Shown here: piece by piece, positions 7,443 to 15,277 of the stretch
Layout of the letters: each line of letters begins with the position of its first letter
Position numbering within the stretch: the stretch's first letter is position 1
Source: an uncultured Christensenellaceae bacterium
Lineage (GTDB): Bacteria; Bacillota; Clostridia; Christensenellales; UBA3700
Reading direction: 5' to 3'
Assembly (NCBI GenBank): GCA_910587685.1
Contig: CAJUMY010000013.1
Coordinates: forward strand, 1 to 45,796
DNA length: 45,796 nucleotides
Translations under genes and position numbers: made by a program
Notes under the pieces: generated by a model
Told to the model about the DNA's origin: nothing
What the model saw: only the letters and a program-made list of their open reading frames with translations
Database searches by the model: none

Positions 7443-8717
7443 TTAACCCAAAACTTTAGCGAACTGCTTATTCATTATCTGCGCTTCGAGCTGCTTGTTG
7501 AGTTCGAGAGCGACGCTTACGATAATCAAGAGTCCCGTTGCCGAGAAAGCGTTATTCATATTAATCTTTTCGCCTAATAACTGGAATCCTACCGCAGGGA
7601 TTATCGCGATGAATCCGAGGAACAGCGCGCCGAATAAGACGATACGATTGTTTATCTTCTTGAGATATTCGCTCGCGTCTCTTGCGTTACTGAACGGGAT
7701 GACTCTGCCGCCTCTGCTGTATATATTGATCGCGACCTCTATCGGATTGAACTGTATCTGAGAATAGAAGTATGCGAAGAATATTATGAGCGGAATGAGT
7801 ATAACGTAATACCATACCGTACCTACGCCGAGGTATCTGTTCCACCAAGCGGACGCGTCCGTCGGGATAAGGCTGCCGAGCATCATCGGGAACATCAAGA
7901 TAGACGTTGCGAAGATTATCGGCATAACGCCCGACGCATTGACTCTGAGAGGTATATGCGTCTTATAGTTGTTGCTGTAATACGAGCCGCCGCTTCTTCC
8001 GCCGTAAGATACGGGTATGCGTCTTTCTGCAAGATCGACGTATACGATAAGGAAAAAGAGCGCAACTATAAGTATAATAAATCCGACAAAATACCAAATC
8101 AAGACGGGATCGTTTGACATTGTATTACATGCCTGAAGGAAACTTACGCCCGCCGTCGATATGATACCGACGAATATTATGAGCGAAGTGCCGTTACCGA
8201 TACCGTACTCCGTAATTCTCTCACCTAACCACATAACTAATGTCGAACCCGCAGTTAACATGATTATGACAGTGATCATCGTAACGATAGTAGAACCGAA
8301 AGTAGGTTGGAACGCATCCTTCCATCCGACGCATATGCCTATGCCCTGAATTACGGCAAGAACTATAGCGACGTATCTTGTTATCTGCGTGTACTTCTTT
8401 CTTCCTTCCTGATCGCCCTTAGATAGCTCGGCGAGTTTCGGGATAATAATCGTAAGGAGCTGCATTATAATGAACGAGTTTATGAACGGGAGGATACCGA
8501 GCGAGAACAGCGTTCCCTGGCTCAAAGCTCCGCCTGTCATTGTGCTCATAAGTTCCATGAACGAATTATCCTTTGTCGAAGCCTCTATTGCGCTCACATT
8601 GATACCGGGGAGCGGAATAAAGCATCCGATTCTGAATAATATCAGCATACCGAGTGTCAAAAATATTCTTTTTCTGATTTCTTTATCGGAAAAAGCATTA
8701 ACTATGGTTTTCCACAT
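7443..8717 (-). CDS. secY: Protein translocase subunit SecY
   Basis: The central channel of the Sec translocon, 424 residues, with ten predicted membrane segments. Family landmarks are RIGCFIPLPGIN near the first helix, the plug-region GGALSQGTLFSLGILPFINS, and the cytosolic loop VDLAERRIPVSYGGRS. Its ATG overlaps the rplO stop by one base (TAATG), so the two are coupled. Length and gene order (rplO-secY-adk-map-infA) are standard. Confidence 0.98.
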   Translation of the reverse strand: MWKTIVNAFSDKEIRKRIFLTLGMLILFRIGCFIPLPGINVSAIEASTKDNSFMELMSTMTGGALSQGTLFSLGILPFINSFIIMQLLTIIIPKLAELSKGDQEGRKKYTQITRYVAIVLAVIQGIGICVGWKDAFQPTFGSTIVTMITVIIMLTAGSTLVMWLGERITEYGIGNGTSLIIFVGIISTAGVSFLQACNTMSNDPVLIWYFVGFIILIVALFFLIVYVDLAERRIPVSYGGRSGGSYYSNNYKTHIPLRVNASGVMPIIFATSILMFPMMLGSLIPTDASAWWNRYLGVGTVWYYVILIPLIIFFAYFYSQIQFNPIEVAINIYSRGGRVIPFSNARDASEYLKKINNRIVLFGALFLGFIAIIPAVGFQLLGEKINMNNAFSATGLLIIVSVALELNKQLEAQIMNKQFAKVLG

Positions 8718-9157
8718 TATAGCACCTCTGCTTTGCCACCTGCTTGTTCGATTTTTTCTGCAGCTGACTTAGTGAATTTCTGAGCCTGAACCGTCAAGCT
8801 CTTCGTCAAAGCTCCGTTACCGAGAACCTTAACGCCGTAATTCTCCACCTTGCTGAGAAGTCCTTTCTCGAGCAAGAGTTCTTTTGTTACGACAGTGCCG
8901 TTTTCAAAGATTTCTAAGTCCGAAATATTGATTATAGAATATTCCTTGGCAAAAGCGTTGTTGAAGCCTCTCTTCGGAACTCTTCTGATAAGCGGCATCT
9001 GACCGCCTTCGAATCCCGGACGAACTCCGCCGCCGCTTCTTGCCCACTGACCTTTATGCCCCTTACCGGAGGTCTTACCGAGACCCGAACCGATACCTCT
9101 GCCCAGTCTCTTTCCTGCCTTTCTGGCATCTTTATTAGGAGTTAAATTCTCTAACAT
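8717..9157 (-). CDS. rplO: 50S ribosomal protein L15
   Basis: A late-assembly large-subunit protein, 146 residues. The glycine- and arginine-rich N-terminus (RLGRGIGSGLGKTSGKGHKG, then FEGGQMPLIRRVPKRGF) and the C-terminal alpha/beta domain ending in AEKIEQAGGKAEVL are typical. It follows rpmD by about 20 bp with an AGGAGG ribosome binding site. Confidence 0.98.
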   Translation of the reverse strand: MLENLTPNKDARKAGKRLGRGIGSGLGKTSGKGHKGQWARSGGGVRPGFEGGQMPLIRRVPKRGFNNAFAKEYSIINISDLEIFENGTVVTKELLLEKGLLSKVENYGVKVLGNGALTKSLTVQAQKFTKSAAEKIEQAGGKAEVL

Positions 9158-9175
9158 TGTTAATACCTCCTCTAA

Positions 9176-9355
9176 TTATAGCTCAACGACTTCGACGAGA
9201 TGCGAAACGACGTTGATCATTCCTCTTATCTCTTTCGTATCGTTGTGAACTCTCGAAGAACCTATCTTCTTAAGTCCGAGAGCTTCGATCGTAGCCTTCT
9301 GCTTCTTAATGCAACCTATAGTGCTTCTCTTCAAAGTAACTTTAATCTGACTCAT
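9176..9355 (-). CDS. rpmD: 50S ribosomal protein L30
   Basis: A 59-residue protein, ATG at 9355-9353 and TAA at 9178-9176. It reads MSQIKVTLKRSTIGCIKKQK, then ALGLKKIGSSRVHNDT and MINVVSHLVEVVEL, matching L30 along its whole length. It sits in the invariant rpsE-rpmD-rplO order with AGGGACGC-type ribosome binding sequence upstream. It binds 23S rRNA in the large subunit. Confidence 0.96.
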   Translation of the reverse strand: MSQIKVTLKRSTIGCIKKQKATIEALGLKKIGSSRVHNDTKEIRGMINVVSHLVEVVEL

Positions 9356-9369
9356 CTAAGCGTCCCTCC

Positions 9370-9885
9370 TTAACCGAGAATCTCTTCTACGCTCTTACCG
9401 CGAAGAGCAGCGACCTGCTCGACGGTTCTGAGCTGAGAAAGAGCGTTGATAGTTGCCTTAACGCAGTTGATCGGATTGTTAGTACCGATAGACTTCGTTC
9501 TTACGTTCTTGATACCTACCGCTTCGAGGACGAGACGGACGGGACCGCCCGCTATAACTCCGGTACCTTCTTCAGCGGGGAGCATGATTACCTTGCCTCT
9601 TCCGTAAGTACCGATAACCTCGTGAGGGATAGTCGTACCGACGAGCGATACGTTTATCATATTGTGCTTAGCGTCCGCAGTAGCCTTTTTGATAGCTTCG
9701 GGAACCTCGGCAGCTTTACCCATACCTACGCCTACCGAACCCTTTTCGTCGCCTACGACTACGAGAGCCGAAAGACGCATGGTTCTACCGCCCTTAACAA
9801 CCTTGGTAACACGGTTAACGTGAATCAGCTTGTTAATGAGTTCGCTTTCCTCTTTATTCTGGAATTTATTATCTCTTCTAGCCAT
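9370..9885 (-). CDS. rpsE: 30S ribosomal protein S5
   Basis: A small-subunit protein involved in decoding accuracy and mRNA unwinding at the entry tunnel, 171 residues. The double-stranded RNA-binding-like N-domain has VNRVTKVVKGGRTMRLSALV, and the C-domain carries GTGVIAGGPVRLVLEAVG and GTNNPINCVKATINAL. Length is normal. It lies between rplR and rpmD. Confidence 0.98.
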   Translation of the reverse strand: MARRDNKFQNKEESELINKLIHVNRVTKVVKGGRTMRLSALVVVGDEKGSVGVGMGKAAEVPEAIKKATADAKHNMINVSLVGTTIPHEVIGTYGRGKVIMLPAEEGTGVIAGGPVRLVLEAVGIKNVRTKSIGTNNPINCVKATINALSQLRTVEQVAALRGKSVEEILG

Positions 9886-9900
9886 GTCGATGTCCTCCTA

Positions 9901-10269
9901 TTAGAATTTCAAACCGGCTTCTCTAGCGCCGTCAGCAAGACTCTTAACACGACCTGTGTACAAGTATCCGCCTCTGTCGAAAACGACCTCGTTGATGCCT
10001 GCTGCCATAGCCTTCTTAGCTACGTTCTCGCCGACGCACTTAGCTGCTTCGACCTTGGTCATCTCTTTAACAAGAGCTACCATATCCTTAGCCATAGTAG
10101 AGCAAGAGACGAGCGTTACGCCCTTTACGTCGTCTATGAGCTGAGCATAGATGTGATTGGTGCTTCTGTAAACGGAAAGACGCGGTCTTTCGGCAGTACC
10201 TGAGATCTTGCCTCTGACTCTCGTGTGTCTCTTCTGTCTTATAGCGTTCTTATCTATCTTCTTTATCAT
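9901..10269 (-). CDS. rplR: 50S ribosomal protein L18
   Basis: A 5S rRNA-binding protein of the central protuberance, 122 residues. The basic N-terminus leads into RPRLSVYRSTNHIYAQLIDD, and the C-terminus VVFDRGGYLYTGRVKSLADG is the family signature. Standard length and position between rplF and rpsE. Confidence 0.98.
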   Translation of the reverse strand: MIKKIDKNAIRQKRHTRVRGKISGTAERPRLSVYRSTNHIYAQLIDDVKGVTLVSCSTMAKDMVALVKEMTKVEAAKCVGENVAKKAMAAGINEVVFDRGGYLYTGRVKSLADGAREAGLKF

Positions 10270-10285
10270 AATATCGTCTCACTCC

Positions 10286-10882
10286 TTATTTACCGGCAGT
10301 CTTGCCTTCCTTTCTCACGATAACTTCGTCCGAATAACGAACGCCGTATGCGTGGTACGGATCCGGCTTCTTGATCGCCTTGATATTAGCGGCTACCTGA
10401 CCGACGAGCTCTTTATTGATACCCTTAACGATAATATCGGTATTGCCGTTCGTATCGAGCGTGATCCCCTCGGGAGCCACTATCTCTACGGGGTGAGAAT
10501 AACCGACGTTCATAACGATCTTAGCGCCTTGCTTTGCCACCTTGTAACCTACGCCGTTGACAACGAGCGTCTTGGAGTAACCCTTCGTTACGCCCTCGAC
10601 CATATTCGCAATGAGCTTTCTGTAAAGACCGTGCATAGCCTTAACGTTCTTCTCATCGTTCTTTCTGGTAACGTGTACAAGATTTTCCTTAACTTCTACC
10701 TCGACAAGATTGCCTGCAACCTCTTTCTTTACGCCGTCTACTACTTCCGTATAAGAACCTTTAACGTTGAGGAACTGCTTGAGTTCGCCGAGCGGTCCCT
10801 TTACGGTAACGTAGTTGTCGGGAGTTACGGTAACAGTTACGCCTGCAGGGATTTCCACAGGGAGTCTACCTATTCTTGACAT
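10286..10882 (-). CDS. rplF: 50S ribosomal protein L6
   Basis: A 23S rRNA-binding protein near the factor-binding site, 198 residues against the usual 177-180. Both L6 repeats are present: SRIGRLPVEIPAGVTVTV at the start, and VGVGYK-type GVGYKVAKQGAKIVMNVGYS followed by KPDPYHAYGVRYSDE near the C-terminus. The extra residues lie mainly in the first repeat (about 38-68, around VDGVKKEVAGNLVEVEV). It follows rpsH by 16 bp. Confidence 0.97.
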   Translation of the reverse strand: MSRIGRLPVEIPAGVTVTVTPDNYVTVKGPLGELKQFLNVKGSYTEVVDGVKKEVAGNLVEVEVKENLVHVTRKNDEKNVKAMHGLYRKLIANMVEGVTKGYSKTLVVNGVGYKVAKQGAKIVMNVGYSHPVEIVAPEGITLDTNGNTDIIVKGINKELVGQVAANIKAIKKPDPYHAYGVRYSDEVIVRKEGKTAGK

Positions 10883-10898
10883 ATAATTACCTCCTAGA

Positions 10899-11297
10899 TT
10901 ACCAGACGTAAGCGAGCACTTCGCCGCCGATATGGTTGGCTCTTGCTACTTTGTCCGTCATAATGCCCTTGGACGTGCTGACAATAGCTATGCCGAGTCC
11001 GTTCAAGACCTTCGGGAGTTCGTCTACGTTCGCATAGATACGGAGACCGGGCTTACTCACTCTCTTGAGACCGGTAATGACCTTCTCTCCCTTAGGACCG
11101 TACTTGAGAACTACCTTGATATTATTCTGAACGCCGCCTTCAACTATCTCGACGCTCTTTACAAATCCTTCTTCGACAAGAATATTTGCTATCGCTACTT
11201 TCATCTTCGATGCGGGAACGAGAACCTCGTCCTTCTTTGCTATTAAACCGTTTCTGATACGGGTGAGCATATCAGCGATTGGATCAGTCATCATCAT
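10899..11297 (-). CDS. rpsH: 30S ribosomal protein S8
   Basis: A central 16S rRNA-binding protein of the 30S body, 132 residues. It begins MTDPIADMLTRIRNGL and ends with GIMTDKVARANHIGGEVLAYVW, the conserved RNA-contacting C-terminus. In E. coli S8 is the translational repressor of the spc operon; no such site was looked for successfully here. Standard position between rpsN and rplF. The second of two adjacent Met codons may be the true start. Confidence 0.98.
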   Translation of the reverse strand: MMMTDPIADMLTRIRNGLIAKKDEVLVPASKMKVAIANILVEEGFVKSVEIVEGGVQNNIKVVLKYGPKGEKVITGLKRVSKPGLRIYANVDELPKVLNGLGIAIVSTSKGIMTDKVARANHIGGEVLAYVW

Positions 11298-11313
11298 AGT
11301 AAATATCCTCCTA

Positions 11314-11499
11314 TTACCAGCTTGCTTTCTTTACGCCGGGGATTTCGCCCTTGTAAGCGAGTTCTCTGAAGCAAATTCTGCAAATGCCGTACTTTCTGAG
11401 AACAGCGTGCGGTCTTCCGCATATTCTGCATCTCGTATACGCTCTCGTAGAATACTTCGGTGTAAGTTGCTGTTTATTAATCATAGCTTTCTTTGCCAT
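11314..11499 (-). CDS. rpsN: 30S ribosomal protein S14 type Z
   Basis: The short zinc-binding form, 61 residues. Cys24, Cys27, Cys40 and Cys43 form the zinc ribbon inside CRICGRPHAVLRKYGICRIC. The C-terminus GEIPGVKKASW is the family end. Its presence in the operon instead of the longer zinc-free paralogue is typical of Bacillota. It sits between rplE and rpsH with 15-bp gaps. Confidence 0.98.
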   Translation of the reverse strand: MAKKAMINKQQLTPKYSTRAYTRCRICGRPHAVLRKYGICRICFRELAYKGEIPGVKKASW

Positions 11500-11514
11500 A
11501 CTTCAAAATCCTCC

Positions 11515-12102
11515 TTACTTTACGAAAGGCAAACCGAGGAGTTTAAGCAACTCTTTTGCCTCTGCATCCGTCTTAGCGGTCGTAACGAAACAAACGTCGA
11601 AACCTCTTACCTTCTCTACTTTATCATAAGATATTTCGGGGAATATAAGCTGCTCTTTAACGCCCATAGCGTAGTTACCTCTGCCGTCGAAAGAATCGGC
11701 GGGGATACCCTTAAAGTCCCTTACTCTCGGCAATGCGAGCGACACGAACTTATCGAAGAAATCGTACATCTTCTCCTGACGAAGCGTTACTTTCGCGCCG
11801 ATATTCATTCCCTGACGGAGTTTGAAGTTAGCGACGCTCTTTTTAGCCTTCGTTACCACGGGAGTCTGTCCCGCGATAGTCTTGAGCTCTTCGATCGCAA
11901 GCTGCATGCTCTTGGCGTTATCCTTGATGTCGCCGAGTCCCATATTGAGGACTATCTTGACGAGCTTGGGAACTTCGTTGATATTTTTATATCCGAACTT
12001 ATTGACAAGAGCCGGAACGGCTTCTTTATAATAAACGTTCTTGATTCTGTATCTGCTATCGGTTGCAACTTCTTTAGCAACCTGATCTTTTTTATTAGCC
12101 AC
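11515..12102 (-). CDS. rplE: 50S ribosomal protein L5
   Basis: A 5S rRNA-binding protein at the subunit interface that contacts P-site tRNA, 195 residues (usual 178-180; the extra is an N-terminal charged stretch of about 15 residues). Signatures: KIVLNMGLGDIKDNAKSMQ, TGQ-type IAGQTPVVTKAKKSVANFKL, and DSFDGRGNYAMGVKEQLIFP. Downstream of rplX, upstream of rpsN. Confidence 0.98.
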   Translation of the reverse strand: MANKKDQVAKEVATDSRYRIKNVYYKEAVPALVNKFGYKNINEVPKLVKIVLNMGLGDIKDNAKSMQLAIEELKTIAGQTPVVTKAKKSVANFKLRQGMNIGAKVTLRQEKMYDFFDKFVSLALPRVRDFKGIPADSFDGRGNYAMGVKEQLIFPEISYDKVEKVRGFDVCFVTTAKTDAEAKELLKLLGLPFVK

Positions 12103-12123
12103 AGTGGTTATCCTCCATTGATA

Positions 12124-12555
12124 TTACGCTTCCTGCTCAGCGTCTTTCGATGCCTTCTTGGTAGCGGTAGTCTTCTTAGTCGCAGTGGTCTTCTTGGTAG
12201 CCTTCTTAGCAGTAGCCTTAGCCTTTGCTCCGCTTACCTCGAGAGACGCTCCGCACTTTTTACAAATACGCGTCTTAACGTCCTTGCCGTCTACGTTCTC
12301 GACCTTGTGAGATACTCTCGTAGCCTTACCGCAGCTCGGGCATACTATCATAACGTTAGATGCGTCGATAGGAGCCGACTTCTTAACGATACCGCCCTTC
12401 TCCTGAGCGTTCTTAGGCTTAACGGCTTTAGCAACCGTATTGAGTCCGTCGATAACGACCTTTCCGCCCGAGACGTCTACGCTCGTTACAGTGCCTGACT
12501 TGCCCTTTTCCTTTCCCGCAATTACCATTACGGCGTCATTCTTCTTGATCTGCAT
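12124..12555 (-). CDS. rplX: 50S ribosomal protein L24 with basic C-terminal tail
   Basis: An assembly-initiating large-subunit protein, 143 residues against the usual 101-110. The KOW motif is at the N-terminus (NDAVMVIAGKEKGKSGTV). A zinc-ribbon-like pair follows: Cys72/Cys75 and Cys98/Cys101. From about residue 109 the protein continues into a tail rich in lysine, alanine and threonine with repeated KKTTATKK units, ending in acidic DAEQEA. The tail resembles low-complexity histone-H1-like tails and is absent from most L24 proteins. The coding context (rplN-rplX-rplE) is normal. Confidence 0.97.
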   Translation of the reverse strand: MQIKKNDAVMVIAGKEKGKSGTVTSVDVSGGKVVIDGLNTVAKAVKPKNAQEKGGIVKKSAPIDASNVMIVCPSCGKATRVSHKVENVDGKDVKTRICKKCGASLEVSGAKAKATAKKATKKTTATKKTTATKKASKDAEQEA

Positions 12556-12568
12556 AGCTTACGCCTCC

Positions 12569-12937
12569 TTATAGAACTTCCGGTGCAAGGGAAATTATCT
12601 TCATATAGTCCTTATCTCTGAGCTCTCTAGCGATAGGTCCAAAGATACGGGTTCCCCTCGGTTGCTTCTGGTTGTCGATTATAACTGCTGCGTTATCGTC
12701 GAACTTGATGTGCGAGCCGTCGTTTCTTCTGACTCCGTAATTGGTTCTTACGATTACCGCCTTAACGACGTCGCCCTTCTTGACCGCGCCGCCGGTGGAA
12801 GCCGACTGAACGGCAGCTACTATAACGTCGCCGATATTGCCGCTTCTTCTAAAAGAACCGCCGAGCACTCTTATACACTTGATCTCTTTAGCGCCCGAAT
12901 TGTCTGCGACCTTCAATATAGTCTCCGGTATTATCAT
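12569..12937 (-). CDS. rplN: 50S ribosomal protein L14
   Basis: A large-subunit interface protein that forms bridge B8 and is the docking site for silencing factor RsfS, 122 residues. Diagnostic segments: MIIPETILKVADNSGAKEI, VRRNDGSHIKFDDNAAVII and RGTRIFGPIARELRDKDYMK. Standard length and location between rpsQ and rplX. Confidence 0.98.
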   Translation of the reverse strand: MIIPETILKVADNSGAKEIKCIRVLGGSFRRSGNIGDVIVAAVQSASTGGAVKKGDVVKAVIVRTNYGVRRNDGSHIKFDDNAAVIIDNQKQPRGTRIFGPIARELRDKDYMKIISLAPEVL

Positions 12938-12951
12938 ATCAGCGTACCTCC

Positions 12952-13221
12952 TTACTTAGCCTTCTCGATGATCTCGACGATACGCCAGCACTTGTTCTTG
13001 CTGAGCGGACGCGTCTCCTGAATGAGAACCTTATCTCCGATACCGCAGGTGTTCTCTTCATCGTGAGCCATGAATTTCTTAGTCTTATTGACTATCTTTT
13101 TATAAAGAGGGTGCTTAACTCTCTGCTGAATAGCGACGACGACGGTCTTGTCCATCTTATCGCTGACAACTATACCCACTCTCTCTTTTCTCAAATTTCT
13201 TTCGGTAGTTTCCATTATCAA
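12952..13221 (-). CDS. rpsQ: 30S ribosomal protein S17
   Basis: A primary 16S rRNA-binding OB-fold protein, 89 residues. The motif RVGIVVSDKMDKTVVVAIQQ and the C-terminal ETRPLSKNKCWRIVEII identify it. The conserved KHPLYKKIV segment is present. Short spacing to rpmC upstream and rplN downstream. Confidence 0.98.
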   Translation of the reverse strand: MIMETTERNLRKERVGIVVSDKMDKTVVVAIQQRVKHPLYKKIVNKTKKFMAHDEENTCGIGDKVLIQETRPLSKNKCWRIVEIIEKAK

Positions 13222-13229
13222 CCCTCCTG

Positions 13230-13478
13230 TTACTTAGCGGCCTTTTTAGCTCTGCTCTTCTTCTCCGGAGCTACTTCCTGAGATATACCCAGCTCTCTCT
13301 GACGGAGGATAGTATTAACTCTCGCTATATCCTTCTTGCAGATAGCCAACTGGTTAGCGTTCTCAAGCTGACCTACAGCGTGCTTAAAGCGAAGGTTAAA
13401 TAATTCCTGCTTCAAAGACTCCAACTTGTTCTTCAACTCGTCTGTAGACATTTCGAATAATAATTTAGCTTTCATCAA
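13230..13478 (-). CDS. rpmC: 50S ribosomal protein L29
   Basis: A two-helix protein at the exit tunnel near the signal recognition particle and trigger factor docking site, 82 residues. The core (about 1-65) contains STDELKNKLESLKQELFNLR and the terminal INTILRQRE-like VNTILRQRELG. A short basic tail of about 15 residues rich in Lys and Ala follows. It overlaps the end of rplP by 4 bp (ATGA), so translation is coupled. Confidence 0.97.
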   Translation of the reverse strand: MMKAKLLFEMSTDELKNKLESLKQELFNLRFKHAVGQLENANQLAICKKDIARVNTILRQRELGISQEVAPEKKSRAKKAAK

Positions 13479-13897
13479 CCTTCACCGCCTTCTTCTTTCT
13501 TAACGAACTTGCACTTTACAGGAAGTTTGTGACCTGCAAGACGCATAGCTTCTCTTGCGACTTCTTCGGATACGCCTGCCATCTCGAACATAACTCTGCC
13601 CGGCTTAACTACCGCAGCCCAGTACTCTACCGAACCCTTACCGCTACCCATTCTGGTCTCGGCGGGCTTAGCCGTGATAGGCTTGTGCGGGAATATGTTT
13701 ATCCAAACTCTACCGCCTCTTTTGATGTAACGAGTCATTGCGATACGGGCAGCCTCTATCTGATTGGAAGTGATCCAAGCGGGCTCCATACTTACGAGAC
13801 CGTATTCGCCGTAAGCTATTACGTTGCCCTTGTTGGCGTGTCCCTTCATTCTTCCGCGATGAACACGTCTTCTCTTAACTCTCTTAGGCATTAACAT
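13475..13897 (-). CDS. rplP: 50S ribosomal protein L16
   Basis: An A-site-proximal large-subunit protein needed for peptidyl transferase maturation, 140 residues. It starts MLMPKRVKRRRVHRGR and contains ARIAMTRYIKRGGRVWINIF and KGSVEYWAAVVKPG, all family hallmarks. Its ATG shares one base with the rpsC stop (TAATG), and its stop overlaps the rpmC start, so three genes are translationally linked. Confidence 0.98.
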   Translation of the reverse strand: MLMPKRVKRRRVHRGRMKGHANKGNVIAYGEYGLVSMEPAWITSNQIEAARIAMTRYIKRGGRVWINIFPHKPITAKPAETRMGSGKGSVEYWAAVVKPGRVMFEMAGVSEEVAREAMRLAGHKLPVKCKFVKKEEGGEG

Positions 13898-14565
13898 TAC
13901 GCATTTCCTCCTTCCTTGGTAGTGGACTTACCGAGAACCTCTCCCTTGTATATCCATACTTTAACGCCGATAACGCCGAAAGTCGTATGAGCTTCAGCCG
14001 TTGCGTAATCTATGTCGGCTCTCAAAGTCTGAAGAGGTATCGAACCTTCGTGATAATTCTCGCTGCCTGCGATCTCACGGCCGTCGAGACGTCCCGAAAC
14101 CATAGTTTTGATACCCTGGATACCGCTCTTCATAGCTCTCGTTATGCTCTGCTTCATAGCTCTTCTGAACTGAACTCTGTTCTCGAGCTGGAGCGCTATA
14201 TTCTCAGCGACGAGCTGAGCGTCGATGTCGGGTCTCTTGACTTCTATAATATTGATATTAACGTTCTTCTTCGGAGCAAGTTTCATAACTTCCTTCTTCA
14301 TCTCGTCGACGCCTGCGCCGCCCTTGCCGATAACGGCGCCGGGCTTAGAGGTATAAACGTTGACGGTGAGAATATCCGAAGATATAACTCTCGAGATGGT
14401 TATTCTCGAGATGGCGAACTTATAGTACTTCTTCTTGAGGTAAGTTCTTATCTTATTGTCCTCGATAAGATTGTTCGCAAAATCCTTCTTGCCGGCATAC
14501 CACTGAGCATCCCAATTCTTTATAATGCCGACTCTAAGACCGTGTGGATTAACTTTCTGTCCCAT
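13897..14565 (-). CDS. rpsC: 30S ribosomal protein S3
   Basis: Lines the mRNA entry channel and has helicase activity with S4 and S5; 222 residues. It begins MGQKVNPHGLRVGIIK. The KH domain (about 38-110) has KPGAVIGKGGAGVDEMKKE, and the C-domain has GIQGIKTMVSGRLDGREIA and VWIYKGEVLG. Normal length and position between rplV and rplP. Confidence 0.98.
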   Translation of the reverse strand: MGQKVNPHGLRVGIIKNWDAQWYAGKKDFANNLIEDNKIRTYLKKKYYKFAISRITISRVISSDILTVNVYTSKPGAVIGKGGAGVDEMKKEVMKLAPKKNVNINIIEVKRPDIDAQLVAENIALQLENRVQFRRAMKQSITRAMKSGIQGIKTMVSGRLDGREIAGSENYHEGSIPLQTLRADIDYATAEAHTTFGVIGVKVWIYKGEVLGKSTTKEGGNA

Positions 14566-14580
14566 TGTAAACCTCCTTAA

Positions 14581-14970
14581 TTACTTCGCAAAAGCGTCGA
14601 GTATAACTGTGATATGGCTCGTTCTCTTATTGATCCTGAACGCTCTGCCTTGCGCTCTGGGCTGTACTCTCTTGAGTATCGGACCCTGATCCGCAAAACA
14701 CTCTGCGACGAACAAATCGTTCTTGCTCATATTCAAATTATTCTCTGCGTTAGCCGCTGCGGAGTTAAGCACTTTGATAAGTACCTCTGAAGCTGCCTTG
14801 GGTGTATTCTTGAGAATAGCCACCGCGTCTTGATAACTCTTTCCTCTGATAATGTCGAGAACGATCCTGACCTTATCCGGAGAAATTCTGATATACTTTG
14901 CGATCGCTCTCGGACGCTTGTCTGCGTTCTCGTGAAGAGCTTTCGTCTTTTCTCTCATTCTTGTAGCCAT
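14581..14970 (-). CDS. rplV: 50S ribosomal protein L22
   Basis: A tunnel-lining protein whose beta-hairpin contacts the nascent chain and macrolide site, 129 residues. Signatures: AIAKYIRISPDKVRIVLDII, VLNSAAANAENN and the hairpin KRVQPRAQGRAFRINKRTSH. The hairpin looks intact. The first 14 residues are a charged extension. Confidence 0.98.
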   Translation of the reverse strand: MATRMREKTKALHENADKRPRAIAKYIRISPDKVRIVLDIIRGKSYQDAVAILKNTPKAASEVLIKVLNSAAANAENNLNMSKNDLFVAECFADQGPILKRVQPRAQGRAFRINKRTSHITVILDAFAK

Positions 14971-14987
14971 TATATTCGTCCTCCTTC

Positions 14988-15266
14988 TTATCTACCGCCG
15001 CTGGTCTTTTCGCCTGCGTGACCCTTGAAGGTTCTGGTCGGAGCGAACTCACCGAGTTTGCATCCTACCATATCTTCGGTCACGTATACGGGCACGTGCT
15101 TTCTACCGTCGTGTACGGCGATAGTGTGACCAACCATATCGGGATAAATGGTAGATGATCTCGACCAAGTCTTAACGACTTTCTTCTCGTTAGACTCGTT
15201 CATAGCAATAATTCTATTTAACAACCTCTCTTCTACGTAAGGTCCTTTTTTAACTGATCTACTCAT
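14988..15266 (-). CDS. rpsS: 30S ribosomal protein S19
   Basis: A small-subunit head protein contacting S13 and the A-site finger bridge, 92 residues. It starts MSRSVKKGPYVEERLL and contains TWSRSSTIYPDMVGHTIAVH and FAPTRTFKGHAG, matching the family throughout. Between rplB and rplV with an AGGAGG-type ribosome binding site. Confidence 0.98.
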   Translation of the reverse strand: MSRSVKKGPYVEERLLNRIIAMNESNEKKVVKTWSRSSTIYPDMVGHTIAVHDGRKHVPVYVTEDMVGCKLGEFAPTRTFKGHAGEKTSGGR

Positions 15267-15277
15267 TTCGAATCCTC

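Noticed and set aside
11263..12498. A 411-codon plus-strand open frame across rpsN, rplE and rplX
   Set aside because: It lies antisense to three certain ribosomal genes and shows no domain. Long antisense frames recur throughout this window because of codon bias.
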